From NCBI GenBank assembly GCA_963575745.1, contig CAUYUJ010018064.1, forward strand, positions 72,501-136,500: a stretch of DNA of 64,000 nucleotides, written 5' to 3'. This document shows positions 22,930 through 32,678 of the stretch, piece after piece. Below the pieces are notes generated by a model. The model made no database searches. It was not told the origin of the DNA and saw only the letters and a list, made by a program, of their open reading frames with translations. The stretch's first letter is position 1. Each line of letters opens with the position of its first letter. The position numbers and the translations under genes are program-made. Source of the stretch: Prorocentrum cordatum. Lineage: Eukaryota; Sar; Dinophyceae; Prorocentrales; Prorocentraceae.

Positions 22930-23115
22930 TCATCGGCCTGACCTAAGGAACGATAAATAAGGAACGAAGGCCCTTTTTTTCCAAGGAAAAAAACATAAGG
23001 AACGATAAGTAATAAACAACGCATAAGGAAAGATACGTAACGCATGCAAGCCTTAAGGAACGACCGAGCCCCTTTGAAAAAGTAAGTGTTCCTTACTCAA
23101 GCCGCTCACTGTATA
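22930..23115 (-). mobile_element. Family K element, copy 1
   Basis: Reverse-oriented relative of 32263-32446. Shared blocks are CTAAGGAACGATAAATAAGG, TTAAGGAACGACCGAGCCCC and AAGCCGCTCACTGTA. AAGGAACG is repeated in both orientations inside. Confidence 0.82.
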
Positions 23116-23134
23116 TTCGAAGGTTTGCCACCGG

Positions 23135-23360
23135 TTAAATACAATCAGCATCGAATCGGGAAATCGGATCGAAACGCAATCTTCGTCGGATCGGGCTGCA
23201 CCGGCACGGAGCCGGAATCGCATAGGATCGGCTGCGCCGGGATACGCACCGGCGCCACGTCTGCACTGGGCCACATCGGATCGTCGGAGCATCGGAACCG
23301 AATCGGATCGGGCTGGCCAAATACGACATTGAATCGGATCGGCTGCACTGGGCGCGCTCC
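23135..23360. repeat. Degenerate ATCGGATCGG repeats
   Basis: Irregular repeats of ATCGGATCGGGCTGCRCCGG. Related short motifs recur near 24090-24130 and 24690-24850. Confidence 0.65.
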
Positions 23361-23897
23361 TGAGACCCTCGAGCGGACGCGCGCCCGCCGATGCCGTGAC
23401 GCGCGTGCGCGAAAACGCCTCCTGCGGATGTCGGCGGTGGGGCCGTGGCCCCAGACACGCGGTCGGTCCACAGGTTCCTGGGTCCGTGTGGGAAGCGAAC
23501 TCCAAGTTGACACACGGTGAAGAACTGTTACTTAGCGCGTCGTGACGGCGGCTCCTGCGGCATGCCGTGCCCTGCAAACTGTAGGTACGTCGTTCTCTGC
23601 TTCGTGTGAAGGGAAGCTAGGAGCATATTGAAACGTTATGCTTGAGAAATGTGACGTGATTAGCGTGTCACGCCGACGCATGATGGGTCAGAACCGGCGG
23701 CGCCGCGACATGCTAAGCAAGCTCGGGGACGCACTCGCCCGAGAAAAGACAAACCCGGGACGGCCAGGGCCACGTTGGAAGACCCAGCCGCTCACTCAGT
23801 AGCTCCAAGACCCGAGCCAGCGGAGAGGGAGTGGCCCCACTGGCCCAGGTAATCGGCCTCACGTGGCCCTCAAACCCGAATCAGCCAAAAGGGGGTG

Positions 23898-23997
23898 NNN
23901 NNNNNNNNNNNNNNNNNNNNNNNNNNNNNNNNNNNNNNNNNNNNNNNNNNNNNNNNNNNNNNNNNNNNNNNNNNNNNNNNNNNNNNNNNNNNNNNNN
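23898..23997. other. Assembly gap (100 N)
   Basis: Exactly 100 undetermined bases, the usual placeholder for a gap of unknown size. Order and distance across it are uncertain. Confidence 1.
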
Positions 23998-24125
23998 GGG
24001 TGGGGTTCGAACCCCCCCCTCTCCATCCAGGGAGGGCGGGGGGGTCCGGTTTCACCCCCCCCCCTCCAAGCGACCACAGAACGCGCTCTTTCTGTCGATC
24101 GGATCGCTCCGATTCGATATCGGTC

Positions 24126-24260
24126 CCAGACATGCGACGCCCTGATTTTTTCAGGACGGCGTCCCCTGAAGTCCAGACCCTTTCCCTGGGGCCAGCTTTT
24201 CATCCTGAATCGTTTTCTGACTGTCCCGAGGCCCGGGGAGGGCCCCCAGAGATCGTGGAA
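24126..24260 (-). repeat. Dispersed repeat M, copy 1
   Basis: Reverse-complement relative of 33500-33658: CAGACATGCGACG, CTTTTCATCCTGAATCG and CCCGGGGAGGGCCCCCAGAG match in order. A third, partial copy is at 54600-54720. Confidence 0.8.
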
Positions 24261-24309
24261 TCAACGATTCGAGCCTCCCGGCGGTCCGGTTGATGTCAAA
24301 AGCGTATTT

Positions 24310-24663
24310 TTTTCATCCACACGGACGGGGGCACCCGCGCTGACAGGTGCTCGGCGGCGGCGTGGCACATTGAAGCCCGCGCATTTGTGAATGGAGCGTC
24401 GGTAATCTTCCCGCTCTGCATGGCGGGCAGACTCTTCACCTCTATCTCGTCTTTCACAGCCGAGGCGACTGCTCTCCAGGATGCATTATTGAACTTCTTG
24501 CGCGGACTCGTGCACGCACCCAGCGTAGCATGATAAATTTCCTAAGCTCGTTGGTTTTCTCTATATTCCCCACTCCGTACACTGTCCGCAGCTTGCGGCT
24601 AGCACGCTTGTGCTCCGCGCCTCGCAGGAAAAAGGCCCCCTGAGGCAGAAATTTGCCCAACAC
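24310..24663 (-). pseudogene. Possible decayed or split coding segment, unknown family
   Basis: On the minus strand one frame reads about 55 residues of protein-like sequence (ASRKLRTVYGVGNIEKTNEL then RKFIMLRW). A second frame then takes over with KKFNNASWRAVASAVKDEI and EVKSLPAMQSGKITDAP, ending near 24303. The composition, with balanced charged and hydrophobic residues and no low complexity, differs from the surrounding artefactual frames. The switch of frame near 24495-24515 would need an indel or a tiny intron. I do not recognise the family. It may be an exon pair or a retrocopy fragment. Confidence 0.28.
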
Positions 24664-24884
24664 CTCCCGTGTTGAATTGTTTCACGACGCGATCATGTTT
24701 GGGCATCGGTTCTGACCTGCCCGATCCAACTCGATTCCGACATTCCGACGGTCCGGTGCGGCCGAAGCTTGCATGACGCTGTTGTGCACGCTGGCGCGGC
24801 CGATCGGACTCGACTTCGGGTCCGCGCCGATGGAGACCGATCTGACGGGCCGAGTTCCCACCACCATTACCACAAGTAGGAGAT

Positions 24885-25040
24885 GGAGGGAGAGGAGGGG
24901 GAGGAGGAGGAGGAGGAGGAGGAGGAGGAGGAGGAGGAGGAGGAGGAGGAGGAGGAGGAGGAGGAGGAGGAGGAAAAGGAGGAGGAGGAGGAGGAGGAGA
25001 AGGAGGAGGAGGAGGAGGAGCAGGAGGAGGAGGAGCACTG
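24885..25040. repeat. (GGA)n microsatellite
   Basis: GGA triplets with rare AAA interruptions. Confidence 0.96.
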
Positions 25041-25524
25041 CCCTCCCCCCTCCCCCGTCCTGGCCCTTTCGCAGTGGTGGTGGAGCTGGGCCCCTTCTCT
25101 AGGCAGCCCAGGCCGAAGCGCGCTCCGATCCCATCCGGCTTCCCGGCCCGATGCGGGCCGATCCTGCCCGCGCCCCGCCCCCGAGGTGTGGGCGGCGGCG
25201 GAGGCGGCCGCAGCGGCGGCGCCGCGGCCAGCGCGCACGGCGGCGCCGAGGTCTGGGCGGCGGCGGCCGCCGGAGCGGCGGTGTCCTCTCGGGGTGCTTC
25301 GGGGGAGGGGCGGGGCCTCGGGGGGGGGGGGGGCCGTGGGCCATGCATCTGCGACCGCCCCCCCTCGCTTTCGGCCGGCGCCCTCTCGGACGCGCCGGCC
25401 CTTGGGGCGCCCTCCCGGCGGGCCGGAGGGGAGACTTCGAGGACCGAGGGCAGAGCAGGGGCCGCCGAGCGGTGCGGCGCGTGGCGATTACACCGTGGGG
25501 TGAGTCGGTGGGGACTCGTGGCGA
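25041..25524. other. No recognisable gene; GGC-rich
   Basis: Very GC-rich sequence with GGCGGCG runs. The long open frames here are alanine/glycine/proline-rich artefacts. Confidence 0.4.
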
Positions 25525-25700
25525 CCCAGAGACGGACAGGGCACCCATACCGCTGCGCTTCCCTTGTTTTCCCCTGTTTGGGCCGCCTGGGAGGCCCTCG
25601 TCGCCGCCGCTGGATACGCCTCGAAATGTTGGTCAAAACGCACCCTGGGAGAGGTCTGGGGAGTAGCGGTATCGGTGCCCTTCAGGTTCCCCAGGGGGGG
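25525..25700 (+). repeat. Dispersed repeat R, copy 1
   Basis: GAGGCCCTCGTCGCC, CAACGCACCC(C/T)GGGAGAGGTC and CCGATACCGCTGC-like blocks recur in the same order and orientation at 26748-26940. Confidence 0.75.
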
Positions 25701-26029
25701 GGAGGGCGAGCCCCTTGGCCAGGAGGCGAATTTCTGGGTGTTTTCGGAGGTTTTGGATCGTGCTCGGAAGTGTCTGGAGGCTTTCGGGGCTCCTCGGATG
25801 TTCTGCCGATGTCTCCGATGGCTCGCTCCTCGGGGGCCGTGGTGTTGTCCAGCAGCAGTTTCTCGTCAAAGGTCTTCAGGCGGCACCAGAATCCTCCATC
25901 ACGGCTCTGCCTGTGTTTTTCGGCCCACGAGCTTGGACATCGGGCGTCCTGAAAGCACCAAGCTGTCACTTTCCCCAAGCAGGATTTGCCAGGGGTCCTC
26001 GGGGTTCCTCGGCTTTGCCTGGCAACCCC

Positions 26030-26270
26030 AAGCAATGCTAGGGAACGTCAAGCAATGCCAAGCAATGCCAATGCAACGATTCCAAGCAATGCCAGTGCAA
26101 CGATTCCAAGCAATGCCGCGCAATTCAAAGCAATGCCAAGCACGCCACGCAAGGATTCCAAGCAATGCCAAGCAACGCCAAGCAACGCCACGCAGCGCCA
26201 GTCAATGCCAGGCAGTGCCAAGCAGCGTCAAGCAAAGCAAAGCAACGACAAGCAATGCTAAGTAGGGTTT
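26030..26270. repeat. 10-bp CAAGCAATGC minisatellite
   Basis: About 20 decamer/pentamer-register repeats of CCAAGCAATG, with CGATTCCAAG variants. Confidence 0.93.
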
Positions 26271-26747
26271 GGCATCGCATTGCCTTGTGTTGCTCAAGAG
26301 CTGCTGTGAATCGCTTTGGAAGAAATGAAGGGTCGCGCCGGGGAGGTCGTTTTCGTGAGTGTCTGCTCCAGAGGCACGCTCGTGGCCCCAGAGGGCTCAC
26401 AAAAGAGAAAGCTCAGCCACGTGCACAGGGGGGTCAGGGGAGGGGGGAAGGCTTCCTAGAAGCACCCCTGTGGCGCGGGCCTTGTCTGTTAATGCACATG
26501 CTCGCGCCTTCCGAGAAGCAGACTCCTGAGAAGCCTTCCCTCCTCCCTGCCGTCCTCTGCACTCCGCCAGGCAGCACCGTCCACGGCACGAGTTTCCACG
26601 CGAGCGCTGGGGTCGAGAGCCCTGGGGCCCCGGGCAGCGAGAGATCGCCAGGACGTTGGAGGGAGGGCCTGGCGCCAGCCCGGCACGCATGGTGTGGCCA
26701 CCCTGTGCGAGAGCCGGACACGCGTGTGGCCGCGTGCCTTTCGGCGA

Positions 26748-26940
26748 GCGGCCCTCGTCAGAGGAGGAAGAGGTGCCGATACCGCTGCCCTTCGCCCGTG
26801 TTCCCCTTCTTCGGCCTCCTGTGAGGCCCTCGTCGCCAACGCTGGAGTCGCCCCGAAACTCTGGTCACAACGCACCCCGGGAGAGGTCCAGGGAAAAGCT
26901 GTTTCGCTGCCTCTTGGTTTCCCCACCTCGTGTGGCCGGG
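26748..26940 (+). repeat. Dispersed repeat R, copy 2
   Basis: See 25525-25700. The region between the copies (26280-26745) holds nothing recognisable. Confidence 0.75.
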
Positions 26941-27030
26941 TACGCTGGCCCCTCCTCGGCGCCTCCAGCGCGTGTGGCCTCCGCGTGCGAGGCCAGCGTG
27001 GTGTGTGTGTGATCCCGCCTGCTGGTGGTA

Positions 27031-27192
27031 AGTCGGGCGCGTCCCTCCACAGGAGGAATGTTCAAACATAGTAAGAAACATATTATGGGGACGACTTGCT
27101 GAGCTTCTTCTTTGTTCTCTCCAATGTTTGCATCTGTTCTGACTACTTGTTACACTTTTCTTGAACAAAAAACCAGATAGGCGGACAGGCCC
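27031..27192. mobile_element. Family B MITE, full copy
   Basis: Left terminus AAGTCGGGCGCGTCCCTCCA, right terminus ending GGACAGGCCCGACC. CGCCTGCTGGTGG lies just outside the left end and CGCCTGCTGGGTGG just outside the right end, a possible flanking duplication. Confidence 0.82.
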
Positions 27193-27299
27193 GACCTGGC
27201 GCCTGCTGGGTGGAGACGGCAGGTCGGCGGGGCGAGCTCTCGGGGCCACAGGCGGCCAGGGGGACGGGGCGGACGGGCCTGCCGGCGGGCTGCGAGGAG

Positions 27300-28200
27300 G
27301 GCCACGGGGAGGCGGGCATCGGGGGTCTCCCTGGTCCTCCCTCCTCGCGTCCTCGTCCTCCCTCGCCCCACTCGTCCTCCATGCCGCCCGCGTCCCTGCC
27401 AGTCCTCGCCCCTTCCTCCCTTCCCCCTCGTCCTGCCTGCCATCCCTCGCCCTCTGTCTTCCTTCCTCTCTCCTCCCTCCCCCTGCTTGTCCTTTCTCTC
27501 CTCCTCGGCCTCCCTCCCTTCTCGTTCATCCTCTTCTCCAGCCCCGTCCCAGGCCCGACCCTCCCCACCGATCCCCTCTCCTCCCCCCCTTGTTTGCTTC
27601 AAGAAGAGGCGGGGTACGTATCCCCCTGCCTCCCCCGTTGTCCTTCCATGTTTCTCGCCCTCGCTGGTGTCACCACACCCTCTGCCCCATGCGCTCTTTC
27701 GGCTTGTAAGCCGTGGCGAGCCCAGTCCCTCTCCCAGTGGTTCCCCCCAGTCCCGAAATCCGTCGGAGCGTACAGGCCAGGAGCACCTTGAAGTTCGCAA
27801 GAGTCCTCCTCCTCCTCCTCCTCCTCCTCGTTCTCGTTCTCGTTCTCCACCTCCTCCTTCTCCTCCTCCTCCTCCTCCTGCTCAGTGCCCAGTGCTCCCT
27901 CCCTCGGGTTGTCCCCCCATGCCAGAAGCACCTTGACGTTCGCAAGAGGCTCAGTGCCCAGTGCTCCCTCCATCGGGTTTCCCCCCAGTGCCCCAGCAGC
28001 ATTTCCCAGCCGGAGCCGAGAAAGGGAGCAGAGGCCAGCCAGCCAGGCAGAGCCAAGCGCCCGAAAGGACGCGTGGGCAGAAGAGTCCTCGATTGGCAGC
28101 CCTCCGGGAACTGCGCAGGAAGCACAGGAAAACGGAGCGCACCACGACCGTGAGCGAAACGCAGAGTGCAAGGGGACAGTGGCGCCGTCCCGTTTTACAC
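27300..28200. repeat. CT-rich tracts and ~85-bp repeats
   Basis: CT-rich sequence (27330-27600), TCC runs (27800-27880), and three imperfect copies of an ~85-bp block containing AGCACCTTGA(A/C)GTTCGCAAGAG (about 27720-27990). No gene recognised. Confidence 0.65.
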
Positions 28201-28209
28201 TTGTGAAGC

Positions 28210-28950
28210 CCACCTCTCGAGCCCTCGTCGGCAGGGCACAGGAGAGGGCGGGGCGAGGGCGGCGGCCCTTCCGAGAGGGCAGGGCGGCTTCTCAGAGGCC
28301 CTTGCCCGGCGGCCCTCTTGGAGACATCCGACCTCCTCTTGGGGAGGCCCCGCCTTTCAGGGCGGCCCTCTCGGAGACTTCCGACCTCCTCCGAGGAGCC
28401 CCCTCTGCGTTGTCATACGGCCGGCCCCCAATTACCTCCGGGCCTTAGTGGGCCCCGGACTTGGCAGAGCCGTCTTTTTCACCGTTTCAGACGAAGTGTC
28501 TCTCGAAGATGGACACGAGGAAAACAAAAACGGAAGCGGCAAAACACGGCTCTGGGGCTGGAACTGGATCTGGAACCGGTGTAACATCGGCGACGGAGCT
28601 GGCAGACGAACGGCGTTGGATCTGGCAACGGAAGCGACAAGACGGAACTGGTGAAAAGCGGCCCTGCCGTCTGCAAGGAGTAGAGCGTACTCAGACAACC
28701 ACAAGTGAAACCACACAAGCCCAACGTCGTTCGTGTACAAAGAATACTCCTTTGTACACAAAGGTGCACACTTAAAACAGGGCTAGGATCGGGATAAATC
28801 GCTCCAGAGCGTTCCGGAGCGCTCTCAGAGCGTTCCGGAACCCTCTGGAGCGGCCGCGGCGCCCAATACACCCTCCAAACCCGCCGATTCTCAGAGATTT
28901 CGAGTTCTCCCGATCCGATTCTGTCCCGATCTTCGCGTCGTTTGAGCACT
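28210..28950. other. No recognisable gene
   Basis: GC-rich GGGCGGC stretches to 28440, then mixed sequence. At 28795-28850, GCTCCAGAGCGTTCCGGAGC-type short inverted repeats occur. Confidence 0.35.
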
Positions 28951-29154
28951 GGGGAGAGCAGGATGGGGTCGCCTGCAGGGCCCACCGAGCCCCAGGGCTC
29001 CCGTGGCGCCCCCGCGAGCTCCGCAGCCGCCCTGTGGCCTGCAGGGGGGGGGGCCGATGGGGAGGGCCGGACCGCCGAGGGCCCCGGCGCCATGATCGAC
29101 AGCCTCTTCGTCGTCTCCGGCAGCGGGAACCATGTGGTGGAGATCGGGGGGAGA

Positions 29155-29415
29155 AGGGGGGAGGAGGGAGGAGGAGGGAGGAGGAGGGAGGAGGAGGGGG
29201 GAGGAGGCGGGAGGAGGAGGAGGAGGAGGAGGAGGAGGCGGAGGAGGAGGGAGGAGGAGGAGGAGGAGGAGGATGAGGGAGGAGGAGGAGGAGGAGGAGG
29301 AGAGGAGGAGGAAGGAGGAGGGAAAGAGGGAGGAGGAGGAGGAGGAGGAGGAGGAGGAGGAGGAGGAGGAGGAGGAGGGCGGAGGAGGAGGGAGGAGGAG
29401 GAGGAGGAGGAGGTG
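29155..29415. repeat. (GGA)n microsatellite
   Basis: GGA triplets with GGGA interruptions. The long serine/proline/leucine frames on the other strand are artefacts. Confidence 0.96.
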
Positions 29416-29467
29416 GTGGAGATCGGGGGAGGGCAGACACTCTCTGCACGAACGAAATAGGCCGCAC

Positions 29468-29632
29468 GGAAAGAACGGGTACGATGCCCAAGCAGTTCCT
29501 GTTCCTTTTGAACAGGACTCGCTGTCCGCGCCGCCGCGGCCTGTGTCCACTCGAGACAGAAGGCCGCCTGCCCGACAGCGGCCGCTGTTGGCTTGGGACA
29601 ACGTTTGTTGTTGGGCATTGTACCCATTCTTT
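29468..29632. mobile_element. Foldback element
   Basis: AAAGAACGGGTACGATGCCC near 29469 pairs with GGGCATTGTACCCATTCTTT ending near 29631. The interior also contains complementary GGCCGCC/GGCGGCC blocks. Confidence 0.72.
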
Positions 29633-29679
29633 CGGTACCCATTTCGGGCGTCCAAAGGGGGAGGGCAGACACTCGGCGG

Positions 29680-29878
29680 CGAGCCCAGGGGGGGAAGTGA
29701 GAGGGGGCGGGCCTTCGCAGAAGGTTCGGAAGTCCCCCGGCCTTCGGAGCAGTCGTCTGAGGCTTCCCCAGAGGCAGGAGCAACAACCCCTCGGAGGGCG
29801 CGAGCGCCTCCGAGAAGTCCCGCCGCCTTCTGAGAAGGCCCTCTCCTTCTCGCTTCCCCCCCTCGCTCGCCGCCTAGA
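29680..29878. mobile_element. Family P element, copy 1
   Basis: Termini GGCGGCGAGCCCAGGGGGGA and TTCCCCCCCTCGCTCGCCGC are inverted repeats. The interior has CGGGCCTT and GAAGTCCCGCCGCCTTCTGA. A second copy is at 59380-59573. Confidence 0.82.
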
Positions 29879-29885
29879 CACCGAA

Positions 29886-29939
29886 GAACGAAAAGCGGCG
29901 CAACCATGAACTTTAGACGCTCCGCGCGGAGCGCCAAAA

Positions 29940-29972
<33 letters not shown>

Positions 29973-30035
29973 TATGTATGTATGTATGTATGTGTGTGTG
30001 TGTGTTATGGCGTTCGTTTTTTTCTAGGGACGGCA
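29886..30035. mobile_element. Family A deletion derivative carrying microsatellites
   Basis: The left outer arm (GAAGAACGAAAAGCGGCGCA ... GCTCCGCGCGG) is joined directly to the right outer arm (AGCGCC ... TTATGGCGTT), losing the loop. TA, TATG and TG runs (29940-30005) have expanded at the point where other copies read TATGTTTATG. Confidence 0.7.
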
Positions 30036-30262
30036 GAAATCGAAGAACGAAAAGCGGCACAACCATGAACTTTGGATGCTCCGCGCGGATTTCCTGGATC
30101 TGCGCTGGGCCTCCCTTGCGGCGCCTCCGGCGCCGCCCTGCCGCGCTCTGGTCGCTGCTAGCGCGCGGAGCGCGCCAGGGAGGGGGTCCATCGCAGATCC
30201 AAGGAATCCGCTCGGACCATCAGAAGTTTATGTTTATGCTGTGTTCTGATCCTCTAAGAAAG
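30036..30262. mobile_element. Family A hairpin element, copy 3
   Basis: Arms TCCGCGCGGATTTCCTGGAT and ATCCAAGGAATCCGCTCGGA flank a GGCGCCTCCGGCGCC loop. CTAGGGACGGCAGAAATCGA precedes it, as at 31428. Confidence 0.88.
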
Positions 30263-30347
30263 AGGACTATCGGGTTTGGGGGACTGGGTTGGTATAAATG
30301 ATCAGCTCACCCGTGTCATCGCCTAATTATGTTGAACGTGCCTACTG

Positions 30348-30516
30348 GAGACCCATGCCAAGAAACACCCTGCTTGCGTCCAGGGTGCCCTGGTATTCTT
30401 GGGTTTCGATGGTTTTGCTGTGGAAGGCGTGACGTTCCCGCACCAAAAATCAAGGGACGACCTGGGGTCTCATGGTTGGGTTTCGTGGAAGGTTTCTTGT
30501 GGACGGGCCTCCACTG
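30348..30516 (+). repeat. Repeat C, copy 1
   Basis: About 165 bp (CCATGCCAAGAAACACC ... GAAGGTTTCTTGTGG) matched at 31604-31760. Each copy lies between an A element and a B element. Confidence 0.88.
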
Positions 30517-30619
30517 TATTGCACCGTCGTGCCCTGTGTCTTCCTCACCCCTTCCTCCCAGCACAACTGCTGTCCTGCTGGGGGCGGCGACGGACCACCT
30601 CACCGATCCTGGCCAGGCT

Positions 30620-30750
30620 GAAGTCGGGCATGTCTCTCTACAGGAGGAAAATTTATAAATAATCAAAAAATAGTCTGGGGACGATTTTCCTAGTGTTTTT
30701 GAGTATTCTTTTCCGTCCACAATCCGCCTGTAGGGGGATACACCCGACCC
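30620..30750. mobile_element. Family B MITE, full copy
   Basis: Starts AAGTCGGGCATGTCTCTCTA, ends CCTGTAGGGGGATACACCCG plus AC. About 35 bases outside the left end (CAGCACAACTGCTGTCC, then CGATCCTGGCCAG) are repeated outside the right end (CAGCACGACTGCTGTCC, CGATCCCGGCCAG). Confidence 0.88.
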
Positions 30751-30929
30751 AGCACGACTGCTGTCCCGATCCCGGCCAGACCCCCCCTTGGCCCCCAGGG
30801 CCCGCGTATACTTGATTACGCCCTCCTGGCCTGGCCGGGGAGCCGCAGCCCCCTATCCCGGGCCCAGGGCGTATCGGCCAGGCCGGGGAGCCTTGAGACG
30901 GGGGTCAGCGCAAGGGGGGTCAGCCAGGG

Positions 30930-31060
30930 CGCCCGATCTTGCAGGATCCTGCAGGGGCAGGGGCGCACTGACACGGGCCTGGGTGCAGGATCCTGCAGGA
31001 TCTTGCAGGATCCTGCGCGCTGACCCGGGCTTGGGTGCAGGATCTTGCAGGGTTCTGCAA
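30930..31060. repeat. GGATCTTGCAGGATCCTGCA short tandem repeats
   Basis: Alternating GATCTTGCAG/GATCCTGCAG and GGGTGCAG blocks. Confidence 0.85.
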
Positions 31061-31144
31061 GGCCTGACTGACCCCGGTTTGCACTGACCCGGGTCAGCAG
31101 ATCCCCGACCAAGCCGGGATCGGTGCGGAGGCGGTCAGTGGCCG

Positions 31145-31430
31145 TCCTCCGAGGATCGGAGAAGAGAAAGAACGCCATGAAAATAAGTTTTGCTTGTTTA
31201 TGTCGTTGTGCGTTCCACCAGAAAGCGAAGAACAGGAAGCGGCACAAACAGAAGCTTTGGACACTCCGCGCGGGTTCCTTGGATCTGCGCTGGGCCCCCC
31301 CCGGGCGGCGCCTCCGGCGCCGCCCCTGGCGCGTTCCGCGCGCCAAGGAGGGGGGTCCGGCGCAGATCCAAGAAATCCGCGCGGAGCGCCAGGAGTGTAT
31401 GTTTATGGCGTTTTTGTTCTTCTTCTAGGG
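31145..31430. mobile_element. Family A hairpin element, copy 4
   Basis: Longest copy. Outer arms are GAAGAACAGGAAGCGGCACA and GTTTATGGCGTTTTTGTTCT; inner arms are TTCCTTGGATCTGCGCTGGG and CGCAGATCCAAGAAATCCGC. The right end TTTTTGTTCTTCTTCTAG resembles a polypyrimidine tract plus AG. Confidence 0.88.
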
Positions 31431-31600
31431 ACGGCAGAAATCGAAGAACGCAACGCGTCATAAACATCAGCTTCGATTTGCGCTGGGCCCCCGGTGGCGC
31501 TGCCTTCAGCCCTGGCGCGCTCCGCGCGCCAGGAGGGGGGCCCAGCGCAGATCCAAGAAATCCGCGCCGAGCGCCACAATTTTATGCTTACAGTGGGGGC
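31431..31600. mobile_element. Family A hairpin element, copy 5 (shortened)
   Basis: It follows copy 4 head-to-tail. The left inner arm is shortened (CGATTTGCGCTGGGCCCCC); the right arm is intact. Confidence 0.85.
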
Positions 31601-31603
31601 CCA

Positions 31604-31760
31604 TGCCAAGAAACACCTCGCTTGCCTCCAGGGTGCCCTGGGTTTCTTGGGTTTCGATGGTTTTGCCATGGGAACCGCGACGTTCCCATACCAAAAATCA
31701 AGGGGCGTTCTGGGGTCTCAGGGTTGGGTTTCTTGTAGAAGGTTTCTTGTGGTCAGGCTC
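31604..31760 (+). repeat. Repeat C, copy 2
   Basis: See 30348-30516. Several single-base differences and no large indel. Confidence 0.88.
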
Positions 31761-31766
31761 CTACTG

Positions 31767-31936
31767 TTAAGTCGGGCATGTCTCTACGTATGCAGGGGGA
31801 ATACGCAAAGATAGTAAAACAAATACGTAGTCTGGCGACGATTTTTCTAATATTTGGTGACTATGTTTGATGTTTGTAGTTCTGCTATTTTTGATTTTTC
31901 ATCCAACATCCGCCTGTAGGGGGACATGCCCGACCT
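31767..31936. mobile_element. Family B MITE, full copy
   Basis: AAGTCGGGCATGTCTCTACG at the left and CCTGTAGGGGGACATGCCCG plus AC at the right. Confidence 0.88.
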
Positions 31937-32125
31937 AATCCTACTCCGAGTTTCTTGATAAGCGTCGGGGGGGCGTCACCCCCGCCGAGAGCCCACATGG
32001 ATCCTCGTCGCGGGCAGCCACTGCGCGCCGAAGGCGCTCCGACCCCCGTCGCGGCGCGACGACGAGGCGACGTTGACCCCCGTCGGGGGGTTACCCCCCC
32101 GCGCTGATTCAGAAACCCAGAGCAC

Positions 32126-32265
32126 CTTGGCATCGCTCGCGCGTGTGCATTTCTTCTCGGCGTGGCCCCTCGAGGAGCATCCCAGATCCCTGGGACAAAA
32201 AATGGCACGCACGAAACCCAGAACTGCACAGGGACTGGACGTCCGAACGATGGCAAGGTGCTGTA
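32126..32265. mobile_element. Family L MITE-like element, copy 2
   Basis: Terminal repeats AGCACCTTGGCATCGCTCG and CGAACGATGGCAAGGTGCT. The interior is the reverse complement of the interior of 1313-1441. Confidence 0.8.
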
Positions 32266-32446
32266 CAGTGAGCGGCTTGAATAAGGAACACTTACTTTTC
32301 AAAAGGGGCTCGGTCGTTCCTTAGGTTTTACATGCGTTATTTACAGCTCCTTATGCGTTGCGTTATCTATTATCTATCGCTCCTTATGCGTTATTCCTTG
32401 GGATGAAAAGGGGCTTCGTTCCTCATTTATCGTTCCTTAGGTCAAC
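32263..32446 (+). mobile_element. Family K element, copy 2
   Basis: It abuts the L element. GGGGCTCGGTCGTTCCTTAG and CGTTCCTCATTTATCGTTCC match 22930-23115 in reverse orientation. Confidence 0.82.
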
Positions 32447-32481
32447 GCCTCGACTGTATGGCGGCTCGCCCTTCTCCCAAG

Positions 32482-32606
32482 AGGAGCGGCACTTCCGAGG
32501 CAGCACGCCCCGCGCCGTCTGCGAGCCCTTCCTGGAGAGGCTGCGGGGCGGCGGCCGCCTCGAGGGCATCCCCGGGGTGCTCTGCCGCGACCGGCGGCAC
32601 GCCCTC
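32482..32606 (+). CDS. AP3M: AP-3 complex subunit mu, longin-domain exon (boundaries approximate)
   Basis: The frame starting at 32481 reads EERHFRGSTPRAVCEPFLER followed by a loop and EGIPGVL. This aligns without gaps to the longin-domain segment of AP-3 mu that follows the first strand: E-K-H-W-x-x-x-x-S-x-S-V-C-D-x-F-F-E, then a loop and V-P-P-V. It lies 1.5 kb upstream of the next exon and in the correct order. A plausible acceptor (CCCTTCTCCCAAG at 32469-32481) precedes it. The 3' boundary is uncertain: the match could end after GVLCRD (32591) or HAL (32606), and the frame stops at 32628. The first exon, which should encode roughly the initiator Met and one beta strand, was not found. 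The adjoining introns are packed with L, K, Q, S, M and B repeats. Confidence 0.68.
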
Positions 32607-32678
32607 AGCTCGGGGGGCGCCCACGAGGGTTAGCGAGGACTGAAGCGAGCCCGCTCCTCTGCGGGAGGAGCATCTTCA

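Noticed and set aside
24000-24030. GGGTTCGAACCC, tRNA T-arm-like
   Set aside because: No acceptor, D or anticodon stems nearby; the site abuts the assembly gap and is a simple palindrome.
29484-29520. Candidate first exon of AP-3 mu (MPKQFLFLLN followed by AG|GA)
   Set aside because: The peptide resembles the expected N-terminal strand, but it lies inside a foldback element 3 kb upstream; too weak without cDNA.
28479-30066. Minus-strand frames of 369-435 codons rich in Ser, Pro and Leu
   Set aside because: They read through the GGA array at 29155-29415 and neighbouring mobile elements.
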